Shown: in pieces, positions 16,721 through 25,966 of the stretch | How positions within the stretch are numbered: position 1 is the stretch's first letter | How the letters are laid out: every line of letters begins with the position of its first letter | Made by a program: the position numbers and the translations under genes | The notes under the pieces: model-generated | What the model was told of the DNA's origin: nothing | Database searches by the model: none | What the model saw: only the letters and a program-made list of their open reading frames with translations | Assembly (NCBI RefSeq): GCF_003053745.1 | Contig: NZ_QAYE01000002.1 | Location: forward strand, 367,516 to 431,515 | Direction: 5' to 3' | DNA length: 64,000 nt | From: Sphingomonas faeni | GTDB lineage: Bacteria > Pseudomonadota > Alphaproteobacteria > Sphingomonadales > Sphingomonadaceae

Positions 16721-17304
16721 TGGGGAATGGCTTGTCAAGCAGGGTATTGTTGGAAGACGGGGCGGCACCACGCGCAGATCTGGCGCCGCGCGACTGGTTG
16801 GAAATCGGCTTGCAGTTGCTGAAGAATGGCGGTCTCCGCGCGCTGAAGCTTCGCGGCCTGGCGCAGGCGCTTGGTGCGTCGACGGGAAGCTTCTACCATC
16901 ATTTCAAGGACTTCGATGGATATCATGCGGCGCTCGCAGGGTATTTCGTCGAAGCGCATATCGATCCCCTGATCGTCGCGCTGTCCGCGTCGGGGCTTCC
17001 ACCGGTCGAGCGCATTCGGGCATTCGCGGATCATGTTCGCGACCACGACATGGCCCAGCTGGCCTTGGCGATGCGGGCCTGGGCGAAAAGCGACGCGCGG
17101 GTGGCGGCGGCGATCCGCGAGCATGACGACACGGTGATGGCGTTCCTCGTCGAGCAACTCGTGGCGCATGGCTTCGAGCCTGCCGAGGCGGGGATTCGCA
17201 GCTATGCGCTGTTGGCGATCGGCCTCAGTCAGGTCCATGCCGCCGAAGGGATTGAGCGCAGCGTCGTTCGCGAGGGATTGCTGACATTGCTGTGCGAGCG
17301 CTAG
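16720..17304 (+). CDS. TetR family transcriptional regulator
   Basis: About 194 residues. The N-terminal helix-turn-helix appears in WLEIGLQLLKNGGL and LRGLAQALGASTGSFYHHFKDFDGYHAAL, the classic TetR three-helix domain; the C-terminal ligand domain is helical with no motif I can name. The start is uncertain: ATG 16720 overlaps a small inverted repeat and has no good ribosome binding site, while TTG 16747 or 16750 follows a GCAGGG. It is divergent from the thiolase operon and followed by a GMC oxidoreductase gene. The likely role is repression of the acyl-CoA module, released by a CoA ester or other pathway intermediate; this is inference from position. Confidence 0.88.
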   Translation: MGNGLSSRVLLEDGAAPRADLAPRDWLEIGLQLLKNGGLRALKLRGLAQALGASTGSFYHHFKDFDGYHAALAGYFVEAHIDPLIVALSASGLPPVERIRAFADHVRDHDMAQLALAMRAWAKSDARVAAAIREHDDTVMAFLVEQLVAHGFEPAEAGIRSYALLAIGLSQVHAAEGIERSVVREGLLTLLCER

Positions 17305-17317
17305 CGTAGTGGGCTGA

Positions 17318-17344
17318 CGCGACTCCGTAAAAAAGCGGAGCGCG
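17318..17344. terminator. Weak hairpin after the TetR gene
   Basis: CTCCG and CGGAG, extended by CGC/GCG outside, enclose an A-rich loop. It may attenuate read-through from tetR into the GMC oxidoreductase gene. There is no T-run. Confidence 0.3.
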
Positions 17345-17361
17345 AACAAGAGGATGCAGGC

Positions 17362-18981
17362 ATGCAGACGTATGACTACGTGATTATCGGTGCGGGCTCG
17401 GCCGGCTGTGTGCTCGCCGCGCGACTGACCGAGGACCCCGACGTGTCGGTGCTGCTGCTTGAGGCGGGCGGACGCAATGATGGCGTGCTGGTGCGAATGC
17501 CCGCAGGTGTCGGGGAACTCATCAAGAGCAAGAATGCGTGCAACTGGGGCTTCTCGACCGAGCCCGAGCCGCATCTCGACAAGCGCCGGCTGTGGTGGCC
17601 GCGTGGCAAGGGGCTTGGCGGCAGCTCGTCGATCAACGGCATGATCTACACGCGGGGCCACCCGCAGGATTACGACGAGTGGCGACAGATGGGCATGCCC
17701 GGTTGGTCGTTCGACGATGTCCTCCCGTATTTCAAGCGGCTCGAGGGGCATCATCGCGGCGAGTGCCCCTTGCATGGCGGCGGCGGGCCGTTGACGATCT
17801 CGGGCGGCGAGTCCGACAGCCCGTTCTACGACGCGCTGGTCGAGGCGGGACGGCAGGCGGGCTATCCGGTGACCGAGGATTTCAACGGCGCGAGCCAGGA
17901 GGGCTTCGGGCGCTACGACCTGACCGTCGCGGACGGGAAGCGCTGGAGCACCGCGGCGGCGTATCTGCGGCCGGTGTTGTCGCGGCGGAACCTGACCTGT
18001 GTCACGGGCGCGCGGACGACGCGGATCCGGATCGACAAGGGGCGTGCGACCGGCGTCGATTACGTGCTCGACAAGGGCGGGCGGAAGGAGAGCGTGACGG
18101 CGACGCGCGAGGTACTGCTGTGCGCGGGGGCGGTGCAGTCGCCGCATATCCTCCAGCTGTCGGGGATCGGCGATCCGGACCGGCTGACTGCGGCGGGGGT
18201 CGGCGTGGTGCACGCGCTGCCCGGCGTCGGCGAGAATTTGCAGGATCATCTCGATGTCGTGATGAACTGGAAATCGCGCGGGCTGCGGACCGGGTACGCG
18301 ATGACCAAGGGCGTGGGGATGATCGGCGTCGGGCTCAATTACCTGTTGCGCGGCAAGGGGGCGGGGCGGCAGCAGTTCCTCGAGGCAGGCGCGTTCGTGT
18401 CGTCGCGCGAGGGTCTGTCGCGGCCCGACGTGCAGATCCACGCGGTGCTCGCGATCATGCAGGATCACGGCAAGGTCAAGGCGACCGAGGACGGCTTCAC
18501 GCTGCATCTCTGCCAGTTGCGCCCTGAAAGCCGGGGGCGGATCGGGCTGCGCTCTGCCGATCCGTTTGCCGATCCAACGATCGTCGCGAACTATCTCGCG
18601 ACCGCGGAGGATCGCCGGGTGATGCGGGCTTGCGTCGGGATCGGTCGCGATGTCGCGCGGCAGGCGGCGCTCGATCCATACCGGGCGGGGGAATTGTCGC
18701 CCGGCGAGGACGTGCGGACCGACGACGAGATCGACGCCTGGGTGCGTCGAACGGCGGAGACGATCTACCATCCTGTGGGGACGTGCAAGATGGGCGCCGC
18801 AGACGATGCACTGGCGGTGGTCGATGCGACCTTGGCCGTGCGCGGACTTCAGGGGTTGCGGGTGGTGGACGCCTCGGTGATGCCGACGCTGATCGGGTCC
18901 AACACCAACGCGCCGACGATCATGATCGCGGAAAAGGCGGCGGATATGATCAAGGGACGGCAGTTGGCGCGGGCGGCCTGA
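17362..18981 (+). CDS. GMC-family FAD-dependent oxidoreductase (choline/alcohol dehydrogenase type)
   Basis: 539 residues. The N-terminal FAD-binding motif is YDYVIIGAGSAGCVLAARL (residues 4-22), followed by LLLEAGG. The GMC signature 1 appears as WPRGKGLGGSSSINGMIYTRG and signature 2 as GAVQSPHILQLSGIG. The C-terminal catalytic region has YHPVGTCKMG, whose His is the usual active-site base, and SNTNAPTIMIAEKAADMI. It oxidises an alcohol to an aldehyde or ketone. It follows the TetR gene by 57 bases and lies within the acyl-CoA module, so a terminal or ring alcohol made by the nearby P450 is a plausible substrate. Choline is possible but no betaine genes are near. Confidence 0.92.
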   Translation: MQTYDYVIIGAGSAGCVLAARLTEDPDVSVLLLEAGGRNDGVLVRMPAGVGELIKSKNACNWGFSTEPEPHLDKRRLWWPRGKGLGGSSSINGMIYTRGHPQDYDEWRQMGMPGWSFDDVLPYFKRLEGHHRGECPLHGGGGPLTISGGESDSPFYDALVEAGRQAGYPVTEDFNGASQEGFGRYDLTVADGKRWSTAAAYLRPVLSRRNLTCVTGARTTRIRIDKGRATGVDYVLDKGGRKESVTATREVLLCAGAVQSPHILQLSGIGDPDRLTAAGVGVVHALPGVGENLQDHLDVVMNWKSRGLRTGYAMTKGVGMIGVGLNYLLRGKGAGRQQFLEAGAFVSSREGLSRPDVQIHAVLAIMQDHGKVKATEDGFTLHLCQLRPESRGRIGLRSADPFADPTIVANYLATAEDRRVMRACVGIGRDVARQAALDPYRAGELSPGEDVRTDDEIDAWVRRTAETIYHPVGTCKMGAADDALAVVDATLAVRGLQGLRVVDASVMPTLIGSNTNAPTIMIAEKAADMIKGRQLARAA

Positions 18982-19005
18982 GGGCAACCGCTCTTCAGCT
19001 TGCCG

Positions 19006-19112
19006 CCACCCCGGCGAAGGCCGGGGCCCAGTTGGAAAGGTCGCAGTAACGGAGCGCAGCGCCTCGTTACCAACGTTCCCCAACTGGGCCCCGGCCTCCG
19101 CCGGGGTGGTGG
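19006..19112. repeat. Sphingomonad-type extragenic inverted repeat (REP-like)
   Basis: Two roughly 30-base GC-rich arms, starting CCACCCCGGCGAAGGCCGGG and ending GGCCTCCGCCGGGGTGGTGG, flank a shorter inner stem (GTAACG...CGTTAC). Together they form a long cruciform between the convergent GMC oxidoreductase and SDR genes. It probably also ends transcription from both sides. Confidence 0.8.
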
Positions 19113-19137
19113 TTTTATGAACCAATGTTCAGCCGCG

Positions 19138-19917
19138 TTACCGAGGCGCCATCCGGATCGCGCCGTCCAGACGCACGTCTTCCCCATTGAAATACCCGCA
19201 CTCGATCATCGTCAGCGCCAGCGCCGCAAACTCCTCCGGTCGTCCCAAGCGCTTCGGAAACGGCACAGAAGCCGCCAGCGCATCGCGGACCTGCTGCGGC
19301 GCGGCGGCCAGCAAAGGTGTGTCGAAAATCCCCGGCAGGATCGTGTTCACCCGGATCCCCTCGCTCATCAGGTCGCGCGCGATCGGCAGGGTCATGCCGA
19401 CCACGCCGGCCTTCGACGCCGAATAAGCGGCTTGCCCCATCTGGCCGTCCTCCGCCGCAGCACTCGCGGTGTTGACGATCGCCCCACGCTCGCCGTCCTC
19501 GCCCGGCTCCAGCGTCAGCATCCCCGCCGCCGACTTCGCGAGACAACGGAACGTGCCGACGAGGTTGATCTGGATGATCCGATCAAACGCATCGAGCGGG
19601 AAATGCTTGATCGAGCCGTCCTGCTTCGATCGCCCCGCAGTCTTCGCCGCGTTCCCCGTGCCCGCACAATTGACCAGGATCCGCTCTTGGCCGTGCGCCG
19701 CGCGCGCCGCCGCGAACCCAGCATCGACGCTGTCGTCGGACGTGACATCGACCTTGCAGAACACCCCGCCGATCTCCCCGGCAAGCGCTTCCCCCTTGTC
19801 TGCCTGGACGTCGAAGATCGCCACCTTCACCCCCTTGGCGGCCAGCGCGCGCGCCGTGGCGGCACCCAGGCCCGACGCGCCGCCGGTCACGACGGCAGCA
19901 GTGTTTGCGAGGTCCAT
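19138..19917 (-). CDS. SDR-family dehydrogenase, 3-hydroxyacyl-CoA/17-beta-HSD type 10-like
   Basis: 259 residues. The Rossmann motif is VVTGGASGLGAATARALA (residues 9-26), the NAG-like motif is NCAGTG, and the catalytic tetrad includes Ser in NTASAAAEDG and YSASK (Tyr and Lys). The overall order and the segment HFPLDAFDRIIQINLVGTFRC resemble the HSD10-type 3-hydroxyacyl-CoA dehydrogenases. It would oxidise a 3-hydroxyacyl-CoA or hydroxysteroid with NAD+. AGGAG lies before the ATG. It is divergent from the P450 gene, with which it shares about 100 bases of promoter region. It supplies the beta-oxidation step missing from the 11.5-16.6 kb operon. Confidence 0.9.
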   Translation of the reverse strand: MDLANTAAVVTGGASGLGAATARALAAKGVKVAIFDVQADKGEALAGEIGGVFCKVDVTSDDSVDAGFAAARAAHGQERILVNCAGTGNAAKTAGRSKQDGSIKHFPLDAFDRIIQINLVGTFRCLAKSAAGMLTLEPGEDGERGAIVNTASAAAEDGQMGQAAYSASKAGVVGMTLPIARDLMSEGIRVNTILPGIFDTPLLAAAPQQVRDALAASVPFPKRLGRPEEFAALALTMIECGYFNGEDVRLDGAIRMAPR

Positions 19918-20021
19918 GCATCTCTCCTGTCAAAGCCCCGAGGTCCGCGCCCCGGTTGCAGAACAATAGTTATGCCGGTATTCGAGGCTTGCCAAGCCGG
20001 CATGTCGCTGAGGATCCGACG

Positions 20022-21392
20022 ATGAGCCATGCCATGTTGCAGAACGCCAGCCCGCACTGGCTCCCACGTCAGTCCAAGGGTGCGCTGGATCATATTCCGG
20101 GGAGCAACGGCCTGCCGTTCGTCGGCAACACGTTCAAGTTGCTAGCCGATCCGATTGCGTTCTCGGAAGGCATGGCGGCGCGGTACGGCCCGATCTATCG
20201 CAATCGCGCGCTTGGCGGGACCGGCGTCAACCTGCTCGGCCCCGATGCGAACGAACTGGTGCTGTTCGATCGCGACAAGATTTTCTCGTCCGAACAGGGT
20301 TGGGGGCCGCTCCTCAACATGCTGTTCCCGCGCGGCCTGATGCTGATGGATTTCGACAAGCACCGCGCCGATCGCAAGGCGTTGTCGGTCGCGTTCAAGC
20401 CCGAGCCGATGCGACATTACGCGACCGAACTCGATGCCGGGATCGAGTCCGCGATCGGCGGCTGGGCCGGGCAGACCTTGCGCTTCTACGACGCCGTCAA
20501 GAAACTCACGCTCGATCTCGCCGCGACCAGCTTTCTCGGCGTGCCGCTCGGCGCGGAGGCGGACCGGATCAACCAAGCGTTCGTCGACGAGGTCCAGGCG
20601 AGCGTCTCGCCGATCCGCAAGCCCTGGCCCGGCACACAGATGCGCAAGGGCGTGCGTGCCCGCGCCTATCTGGTCGACTTCTTCAAGCGCGAAATCCCCG
20701 CGCGCCGGACCGGCGACGGCCAGGATTTCTTCTCGCAATTCTGCCGCGCGACCGATGACGACGGCGCGCCGCTGACCGCGCTGGCGATCGCGGACCACAT
20801 GAATTTCCTGATGATGGCGGCGCACGACACGATCACCTCGTCCGCTACGAGTCTCGTCATGCTGCTCGCGCGCAACCCGGAGTGGCAGGAGCGGTTGCGC
20901 GAAGAGGTAGACGCGCTCGATCCGTCGGTACCGCTGACAGAGCAACTAGATCGCCTCGTCCTCACCGAATACGCGTTCAAGGAATCGCTGCGGATGATGC
21001 CGCCGGTCCCGTCGATCCCGCGGCGCGCGCTCAAGGATTTCAGCTTCGGCGGGTTCGATATCCCGGCGGGCACGAGCGTCAACACTGCCATCACCTATAC
21101 GCACCGGATGGCCGAGCACTGGCCCGATCCCGACAAGTTCGACCCGCTCCGCTTCACGCCCGAAGCGTCGAAGGGCCGCCACCGGTTCGCCTGGGTGCCG
21201 TTCGGCGGCGGCGCGCACATGTGCATCGGCTTGCACTTCGCGACGATGCAGATGCGGCTGCTGATCGCGCATCTGCTCACGCGCTACCGGATCGAGGCGG
21301 CGGCAGGCAGCGGCGATGCGTGGCAGGTCTTCCCGATCCCGCGCCCGAAGGATGGTTTGCCGGTGACGTTCGTACCGCTTGCCACCCCGTAA
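20022..21392 (+). CDS. Cytochrome P450
   Basis: 456 residues from ATG 20022 (MSHAMLQNASPHW); the longer frame upstream runs into the SDR promoter and is rejected. Family marks: the I-helix oxygen-activation motif AAHDTITS, the K-helix ExxR in FKESLRMMPP, the PERF-like FDPLRFTPE, and the haem-binding loop FGGGAHMCIG with axial Cys401. No N-terminal membrane anchor is visible, so it is soluble and needs separate redox partners, not found here. Hydroxylation of a sterol, terpene or fatty acid would fit the neighbouring acyl-CoA genes; the actual substrate is unknown. Confidence 0.93.
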   Translation: MSHAMLQNASPHWLPRQSKGALDHIPGSNGLPFVGNTFKLLADPIAFSEGMAARYGPIYRNRALGGTGVNLLGPDANELVLFDRDKIFSSEQGWGPLLNMLFPRGLMLMDFDKHRADRKALSVAFKPEPMRHYATELDAGIESAIGGWAGQTLRFYDAVKKLTLDLAATSFLGVPLGAEADRINQAFVDEVQASVSPIRKPWPGTQMRKGVRARAYLVDFFKREIPARRTGDGQDFFSQFCRATDDDGAPLTALAIADHMNFLMMAAHDTITSSATSLVMLLARNPEWQERLREEVDALDPSVPLTEQLDRLVLTEYAFKESLRMMPPVPSIPRRALKDFSFGGFDIPAGTSVNTAITYTHRMAEHWPDPDKFDPLRFTPEASKGRHRFAWVPFGGGAHMCIGLHFATMQMRLLIAHLLTRYRIEAAAGSGDAWQVFPIPRPKDGLPVTFVPLATP

Positions 21393-21434
21393 TAGTGTGT
21401 CATCCTCGCGCGGTTCATTCGAAGGAGCCGTTCG

Positions 21435-23522
21435 TTGCGCTTGACCCTTGCCCTCCTCCTGCTCGCGGCGACGCCGGCCTATGCCCAGCAACAACCGGCC
21501 GCACCGATACCTGCCCCCGTGCCCGACGGCCCGACGCGCAGCTTCACCGGCAGCGACCTGTTCGGCCTGACGATCGCGGCTGACCCGCAGATCAGTCCGG
21601 ACGGCAAGACGATCGTCTATGTCCGCCGCACCGGCGACGTGATGACCGACAAGATGCAATCCTCGCTCTGGCTGATCGACGTCGCAAGCGGCCGCCAGAC
21701 GCCGTTCGCCACCGACGGCAGCAGCCCGCGCTGGTCGCCCGACGGGGCAAGGATCGCTTATGCCGCACGCGACGGCGAGGGATCGCAGCTGTTCGTCCGC
21801 TGGCTAAGTGGTTCGACGAGTGCGCGCGTAACGAGCTTCCCCGGCGATCCGCAGGCGCTCGCGTGGTCGCCCGACGGGACCAAGCTCGCCTACATCGCGA
21901 CGGTAGCAGGCGAGGGGACCAAGCTCGGCACGCAGCCGCCCAAGCCCGAGGGCGCGAAATGGGCCGAACCGCTGACGATCATCGACCGAGTCAACTACCG
22001 CAACGACGGGCCGGGCTATGTGAAGCCGGGCTACGACCATCTCTTCGTGGTCGGAGCCGACGGCGGTGCGGCGCGACAACTGACATACGGCAAGTTCGAC
22101 GATGGCGGCCCGCTGTCATGGACGCCCGACGGCCGCAGCATCGTCTTCGCCGCGATCCGTGGGCCCGCCGCCGACCGCCAGGTGATGAATTCCGACGTGA
22201 TCGCGGTCGATGCGACGAGCGGCACGATGCGGACGCTGACGACGCGCGACGGCCCCGACGCCCAACCGCGCGTGTCGCCGGATGGCGCGAAGATCGCGTG
22301 GCTCGGTTTCGACGACAAGCGCCGCAGCTACGAGAACACGCAGCTCTATGTCGGCGACCGCGACGCCGCCTCGCCCCGCTCGCTCACCGCGACGCTCGAC
22401 CGCGCGATCGAGGACGCGGTGTGGTCCGCCGACGGCCGCAGCCTGTACGCGAGCTACGACGATCACGGCCAGCGCCGCGTTGCACGGATCGGTGTCGATG
22501 GCCGCGTCACGCCGCTGATCGACAACGTCGCGGGCGGCGGGCTCGACCGGCCCTATACCGGCGGCGAGTTTTCGGTCTCGAAGGGCGGGACGATCGCCTA
22601 TACCGGCGGCGATGCGAGCGCGCCCGCCGACGTCTGGGTGCTGGCGGGCGGGAAGCCGCGCCGCCTGACGACGCTCAACGCAGTGCTGACCGGATCGAAG
22701 GCGCTCGCACAGGTCCGCAAGATCGCAGTGACCGCACCCGATGGTCGCCCGATCGACGCCTGGCTCGCCACCCCGTCGGGCCGTGCCGCAGGCCAGCGCG
22801 TGCCGCTGATCCTCGAAATCCACGGCGGTCCGAACGCCGCCTACGGCCCCGGCTTCGCGACCGACATGCAGCTCTACGCCGCCGCCGGCTACGCGGTGCT
22901 CTGGACCAACCCGCGCGGCTCGACCTCGTACGGCGCCGAGTTCGCCAACCTGATCGACAAGACCTATCCCGCCGCCGATTACGACGACCTGATCGCCTCG
23001 GTCGACGCGGCGATCAAGGACGGGACCGCCGATCCTGACAATCTGTTCGTGACCGGCGGGTCGGGCGGCGGGCTGTTGACCGCATGGATCGTCGGCAAGA
23101 CCGACCGGTTCAAGGCCGCCGCAACGCAGAAGCCGGTGATCAACTGGATCAGCGAGGCGCTGACGATGGACAACACGCTGTTCACCTCGCGCTACTGGTT
23201 CACCAAGCTGCCGTGGGAGGATCCAATGAGCTATTGGAACCGCTCGCCGCTGAGCCTGGTCGGCAACGTCAAGACACCGACGCTGGTGGTGGTCGGCGGC
23301 GACGATTACCGGACGCCGGTGAGCGAATCCGAGCAATATTACGCGGCGCTGCAGATCCGCGGCGTGCCAACCGCGCTCGTGAAGGTGCCCGGCGCGAGCC
23401 ACGGTGGCCTCGCCGCTCGCCCGTCGCAATCCGCAGCCAAGGCATCGGCGATCATCGCCTGGTTCGATCGATACCGGAAGCCGGCAGGCGCAACGACGCC
23501 GGCACAGGGAGCAGCACAATGA
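21435..23522 (+). CDS. S9 family serine peptidase (DPP4/acylaminoacyl-peptidase-like), exported
   Basis: 695 residues from TTG 21435 behind GAAGGAG. Signal peptide: RLTLALLLLAATPAYA, cleaved before QQQ. Residues about 40-400 form a beta-propeller with repeated WSPDG/SPDG blocks; the C-terminal alpha/beta hydrolase carries Ser543 (GGSGGG), Asp623 or Asp624 (VVGGDDYRTP) and His656 (GASHGG). These enzymes cleave dipeptides or acylated residues from peptide N-termini in the periplasm. The stop overlaps the start of a second S9 peptidase by four bases (ATGA), so the two are co-translated. Confidence 0.92.
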   Translation: MRLTLALLLLAATPAYAQQQPAAPIPAPVPDGPTRSFTGSDLFGLTIAADPQISPDGKTIVYVRRTGDVMTDKMQSSLWLIDVASGRQTPFATDGSSPRWSPDGARIAYAARDGEGSQLFVRWLSGSTSARVTSFPGDPQALAWSPDGTKLAYIATVAGEGTKLGTQPPKPEGAKWAEPLTIIDRVNYRNDGPGYVKPGYDHLFVVGADGGAARQLTYGKFDDGGPLSWTPDGRSIVFAAIRGPAADRQVMNSDVIAVDATSGTMRTLTTRDGPDAQPRVSPDGAKIAWLGFDDKRRSYENTQLYVGDRDAASPRSLTATLDRAIEDAVWSADGRSLYASYDDHGQRRVARIGVDGRVTPLIDNVAGGGLDRPYTGGEFSVSKGGTIAYTGGDASAPADVWVLAGGKPRRLTTLNAVLTGSKALAQVRKIAVTAPDGRPIDAWLATPSGRAAGQRVPLILEIHGGPNAAYGPGFATDMQLYAAAGYAVLWTNPRGSTSYGAEFANLIDKTYPAADYDDLIASVDAAIKDGTADPDNLFVTGGSGGGLLTAWIVGKTDRFKAAATQKPVINWISEALTMDNTLFTSRYWFTKLPWEDPMSYWNRSPLSLVGNVKTPTLVVVGGDDYRTPVSESEQYYAALQIRGVPTALVKVPGASHGGLAARPSQSAAKASAIIAWFDRYRKPAGATTPAQGAAQ

Positions 23523-25627
23523 CGATACGGTACATGATGCTCGCCGGCGTGGCACTGGTCTCGACGGCGGCGGTCGCGCAGGTCCAGCCCCCGCGCGTGG
23601 CGAAGAAGCCGTTCCAGGTAACGTCGCCCAACGGCGTGCGCGAGGACGATTACTACTGGCTGCGCGACGACACGCGGAAAAACCGCGAGATGCTCGCCTA
23701 TCTCGCCGCCGAGAACGCCTATGCCGATGCGCAACTCGCCTCGCTGAAGCCGCTTCAAGCCAAGCTCTACGAAGAGACAGTCTCGCATATCAAGCAGGAC
23801 GACAGCTCGGTGCCGTATGCAAAGAACGGCTATTATTACGGTTCGCGGTTCCAGACCGGCGCGGACTACCCGATCCTCGAACGCCGCAAGGGCAGCCGCA
23901 CCGCGCCTGCCGAAACGCTGTTCGACGAGCCGGCGATGGCGAAGGGCCACAGCTTCTTCGCGCTCAGCGACTGGGCGGTAAGCCCCGACAACCGCCGCGT
24001 CGCCTGGGCCGAAGACACCATCGGCCGTCGCCAGTATGTCCTCAAGGTGAAGGACCTCGCGACCGGCGCGACGATCGCCGACACCGTCTCGAACATAGAG
24101 CCGAACGTCGTCTGGGCGGACGACAACAAGACCGTCCTGTACGTCGAGAAGGACCCGGTCACGCTGCGTGGCTACCGCGTGAAGGCGCATGTTCTCGGCA
24201 CGCCCGTCGCGAGCGATCGGCTGCTGTACGAGGAGAAGGACGACACCTATTCGATGGGCGTCTCGCGCACCGCCGACGACAAGTTCGTCTGCATCGGCGT
24301 GAGCAGCACGGTCAGCGACGAGCAACGCTGCGCGCCGGCCGCGGCCCCGAGTAACTTCACGATCGTCGCACCGCGTGTACGGGAATTCCGCTACAGCGCG
24401 GATCATATCGGCAATCGCTGGATCATCCGCACCAACAAGGCCGCGAAGAACTACAAGCTCGTCACCGTCGCCGACGCCGATCTGGCCAAGGGCACGGCCG
24501 CATGGCGTGACCTGACGTCAGCCAGCGACACCGTCTTCATCGAAGGCTTCAGACCGTTCGACGGCTTCGTCGCGATCGACCAGCGCGAGAACGGCAACCG
24601 GATGATCCGCGTCCTCAGCGATGCGGGCAAATCCACGCCGGTGACGGCGGATGAACCTGCCTACCGCATGTCGCTCGACGTCAACGAGGAGACGGCAACG
24701 CCGTGGGTCCGTTACACCTACGGTTCGCTCGTCACGCCGACCACCACCTACGAGGTCAACGCAAAGACCGGCGAGCGCCGCGTGCTGAAGGTCGCGCCGG
24801 TGCCGGGCTATGACCCCGCGAAATACGTCACCGAACGCGTCTGGGCGCCGGCGCGTGACGGCACGCGGATCCCGGTCTCGCTGGTTTACGCCAAGGGTGC
24901 CAAGCGCGACGGCACCGCGCCGCTCTTCCAATACGCCTATGGCAGCTATGGGATATCCAGCGATCCGGCAGTCGATCCCGGCCGCATCGGCCTGCTTGAT
25001 CGCGGCCTGGTCTACGCGATCGCGCATATCCGCGGCGGGCAGGAGATGGGCCGCGGCTGGTATGACGACGGCCATCTACTCAACAAGAAGAACAGCTTCA
25101 CCGACTTCATCGACGTCACCCGCTATCTCGTCGCGCAGAAATACGCGGCGAAGGACCGTGTCGCGGCGATGGGCGGCAGTGCGGGCGGGCTGTTGATGGG
25201 CGGCGTCGCGAACATGGCGCCCGCCGACTACAAGCTGATCATCGCGCAGGTGCCGTTCGTCGACGTGGTGACGACGATGCTCGACGCGTCGATCCCGCTG
25301 ACGACGTTCGAGTACGACGAGTGGGGCAACCCCGCGCAAAAGGCGTCGTACGATTACATGCTAAGCTATTCGCCGTACGACAACGTCAAGGCGAAGGCCT
25401 ATCCAGCGCTCTATGTCGGCACCGGGCTGTGGGACAGCCAGGTGCAATATTACGAACCGACCAAGTGGGTCGCCAAGTTGCGCGAACTGAAGACCGACAA
25501 GAACCCGCTGCTGTTCCGGGTAAACATGGAGGCGGGGCATGGCGGCAAGTCCGGCCGGTTCGAACGCTATCGCCAGAACTCCGAGTGGCAGGCGTTCATG
25601 CTGCAACAACTCGGCCTCGCGAAATAG
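23519..25627 (+). CDS. S9A family oligopeptidase (oligopeptidase B-like), exported
   Basis: 702 residues from ATG 23519. A signal peptide (MTIRYMMLAGVALVSTAAVAQ) is followed by the prolyl oligopeptidase N-terminal region VREDDYYWLRDDTR typical of PtrB. The beta-propeller runs to about residue 420; the catalytic domain has Ser554 (GGSAGGLL), Asp639 (GLWDSQVQY) and His674 (EAGHGGKSG). Oligopeptidase B cuts short peptides after basic residues; cytoplasmic enzymes lack the leader seen here, so this one likely works in the periplasm. It is translationally coupled to the preceding S9 peptidase. Confidence 0.92.
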   Translation: MTIRYMMLAGVALVSTAAVAQVQPPRVAKKPFQVTSPNGVREDDYYWLRDDTRKNREMLAYLAAENAYADAQLASLKPLQAKLYEETVSHIKQDDSSVPYAKNGYYYGSRFQTGADYPILERRKGSRTAPAETLFDEPAMAKGHSFFALSDWAVSPDNRRVAWAEDTIGRRQYVLKVKDLATGATIADTVSNIEPNVVWADDNKTVLYVEKDPVTLRGYRVKAHVLGTPVASDRLLYEEKDDTYSMGVSRTADDKFVCIGVSSTVSDEQRCAPAAAPSNFTIVAPRVREFRYSADHIGNRWIIRTNKAAKNYKLVTVADADLAKGTAAWRDLTSASDTVFIEGFRPFDGFVAIDQRENGNRMIRVLSDAGKSTPVTADEPAYRMSLDVNEETATPWVRYTYGSLVTPTTTYEVNAKTGERRVLKVAPVPGYDPAKYVTERVWAPARDGTRIPVSLVYAKGAKRDGTAPLFQYAYGSYGISSDPAVDPGRIGLLDRGLVYAIAHIRGGQEMGRGWYDDGHLLNKKNSFTDFIDVTRYLVAQKYAAKDRVAAMGGSAGGLLMGGVANMAPADYKLIIAQVPFVDVVTTMLDASIPLTTFEYDEWGNPAQKASYDYMLSYSPYDNVKAKAYPALYVGTGLWDSQVQYYEPTKWVAKLRELKTDKNPLLFRVNMEAGHGGKSGRFERYRQNSEWQAFMLQQLGLAK

Positions 25628-25702
25628 CACGCCCGTTGGCAGGCGATCCAAAGCAGGGTACCGATCGTGCGGGACGCGGCTTCCAGCCGTTTCCCGTGAT
25701 CG

Positions 25703-25890
25703 CGTCGGTGCCCGGAAGGGCTTGATTGGGAATGCGGTGCGGACGGTTCGCCGTCCCATGCCGCGGCTGTCCCTGCAACTGTAAGCGGTGAGCGAGACGC
25801 ACGAGCCCTTTTCGCAAGGGCAGCCACTGGGTGAAAACCTGGGAAGGCGTGCATTGAGCAGCGACCCGCGAGCCAGGAGACCTGCCGGCG
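25703..25890 (+). promoter_or_regulatory. Cobalamin riboswitch 1, upstream of the Ni/Co permease gene
   Basis: Conserved blocks in order: GGTGCCCG, TTGATTGGGAATGCGGTGCG, ATGCCGCGGCTGTCCCTGCA, ACTGTAAGCGGTGAGCGAGA, GCCACTGGG, CCTGGGAAGGCGTGC and the B12 box GAGCCAGGAGACCTGCC. The closing P1 stem pairs CGTCGG (25703-25708) with CCGGCG (25885-25890). It binds adenosylcobalamin or a related cobamide and should lower expression of the downstream cobalt transporter when B12 is plentiful. Confidence 0.95.
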
Positions 25891-25893
25891 TCT

Positions 25894-25966
25894 GGTCGCT
25901 CTTGTCCCGGTCCAGGGGGTGGCCGAGGCACGGTGAACGCCGCCTGCGTGACACTGGCTGAGCGAC
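25894..25966 (+). promoter_or_regulatory. Probable expression platform of riboswitch 1
   Basis: GGTCGCTC (25894-25901) can pair with GAGCGAC (25960-25966) just after the B12 aptamer. The same pairing, with a similar middle, follows riboswitch 2, which supports a functional switch stem. The rest of the 5' leader to the ATG at 26086 shows no other gene. Confidence 0.5.

Noticed and set aside
16735..19125. 796-codon open frame on the minus strand
   Set aside because: It is the reverse of the TetR and GMC oxidoreductase genes, is very rich in Arg, His and Pro, and shows no domain. High GC creates such long mirror frames.
22116..23555. 479-codon minus-strand frame over the S9 peptidase gene
   Set aside because: It is a mirror frame of a well-supported gene with signal peptide and catalytic triad.
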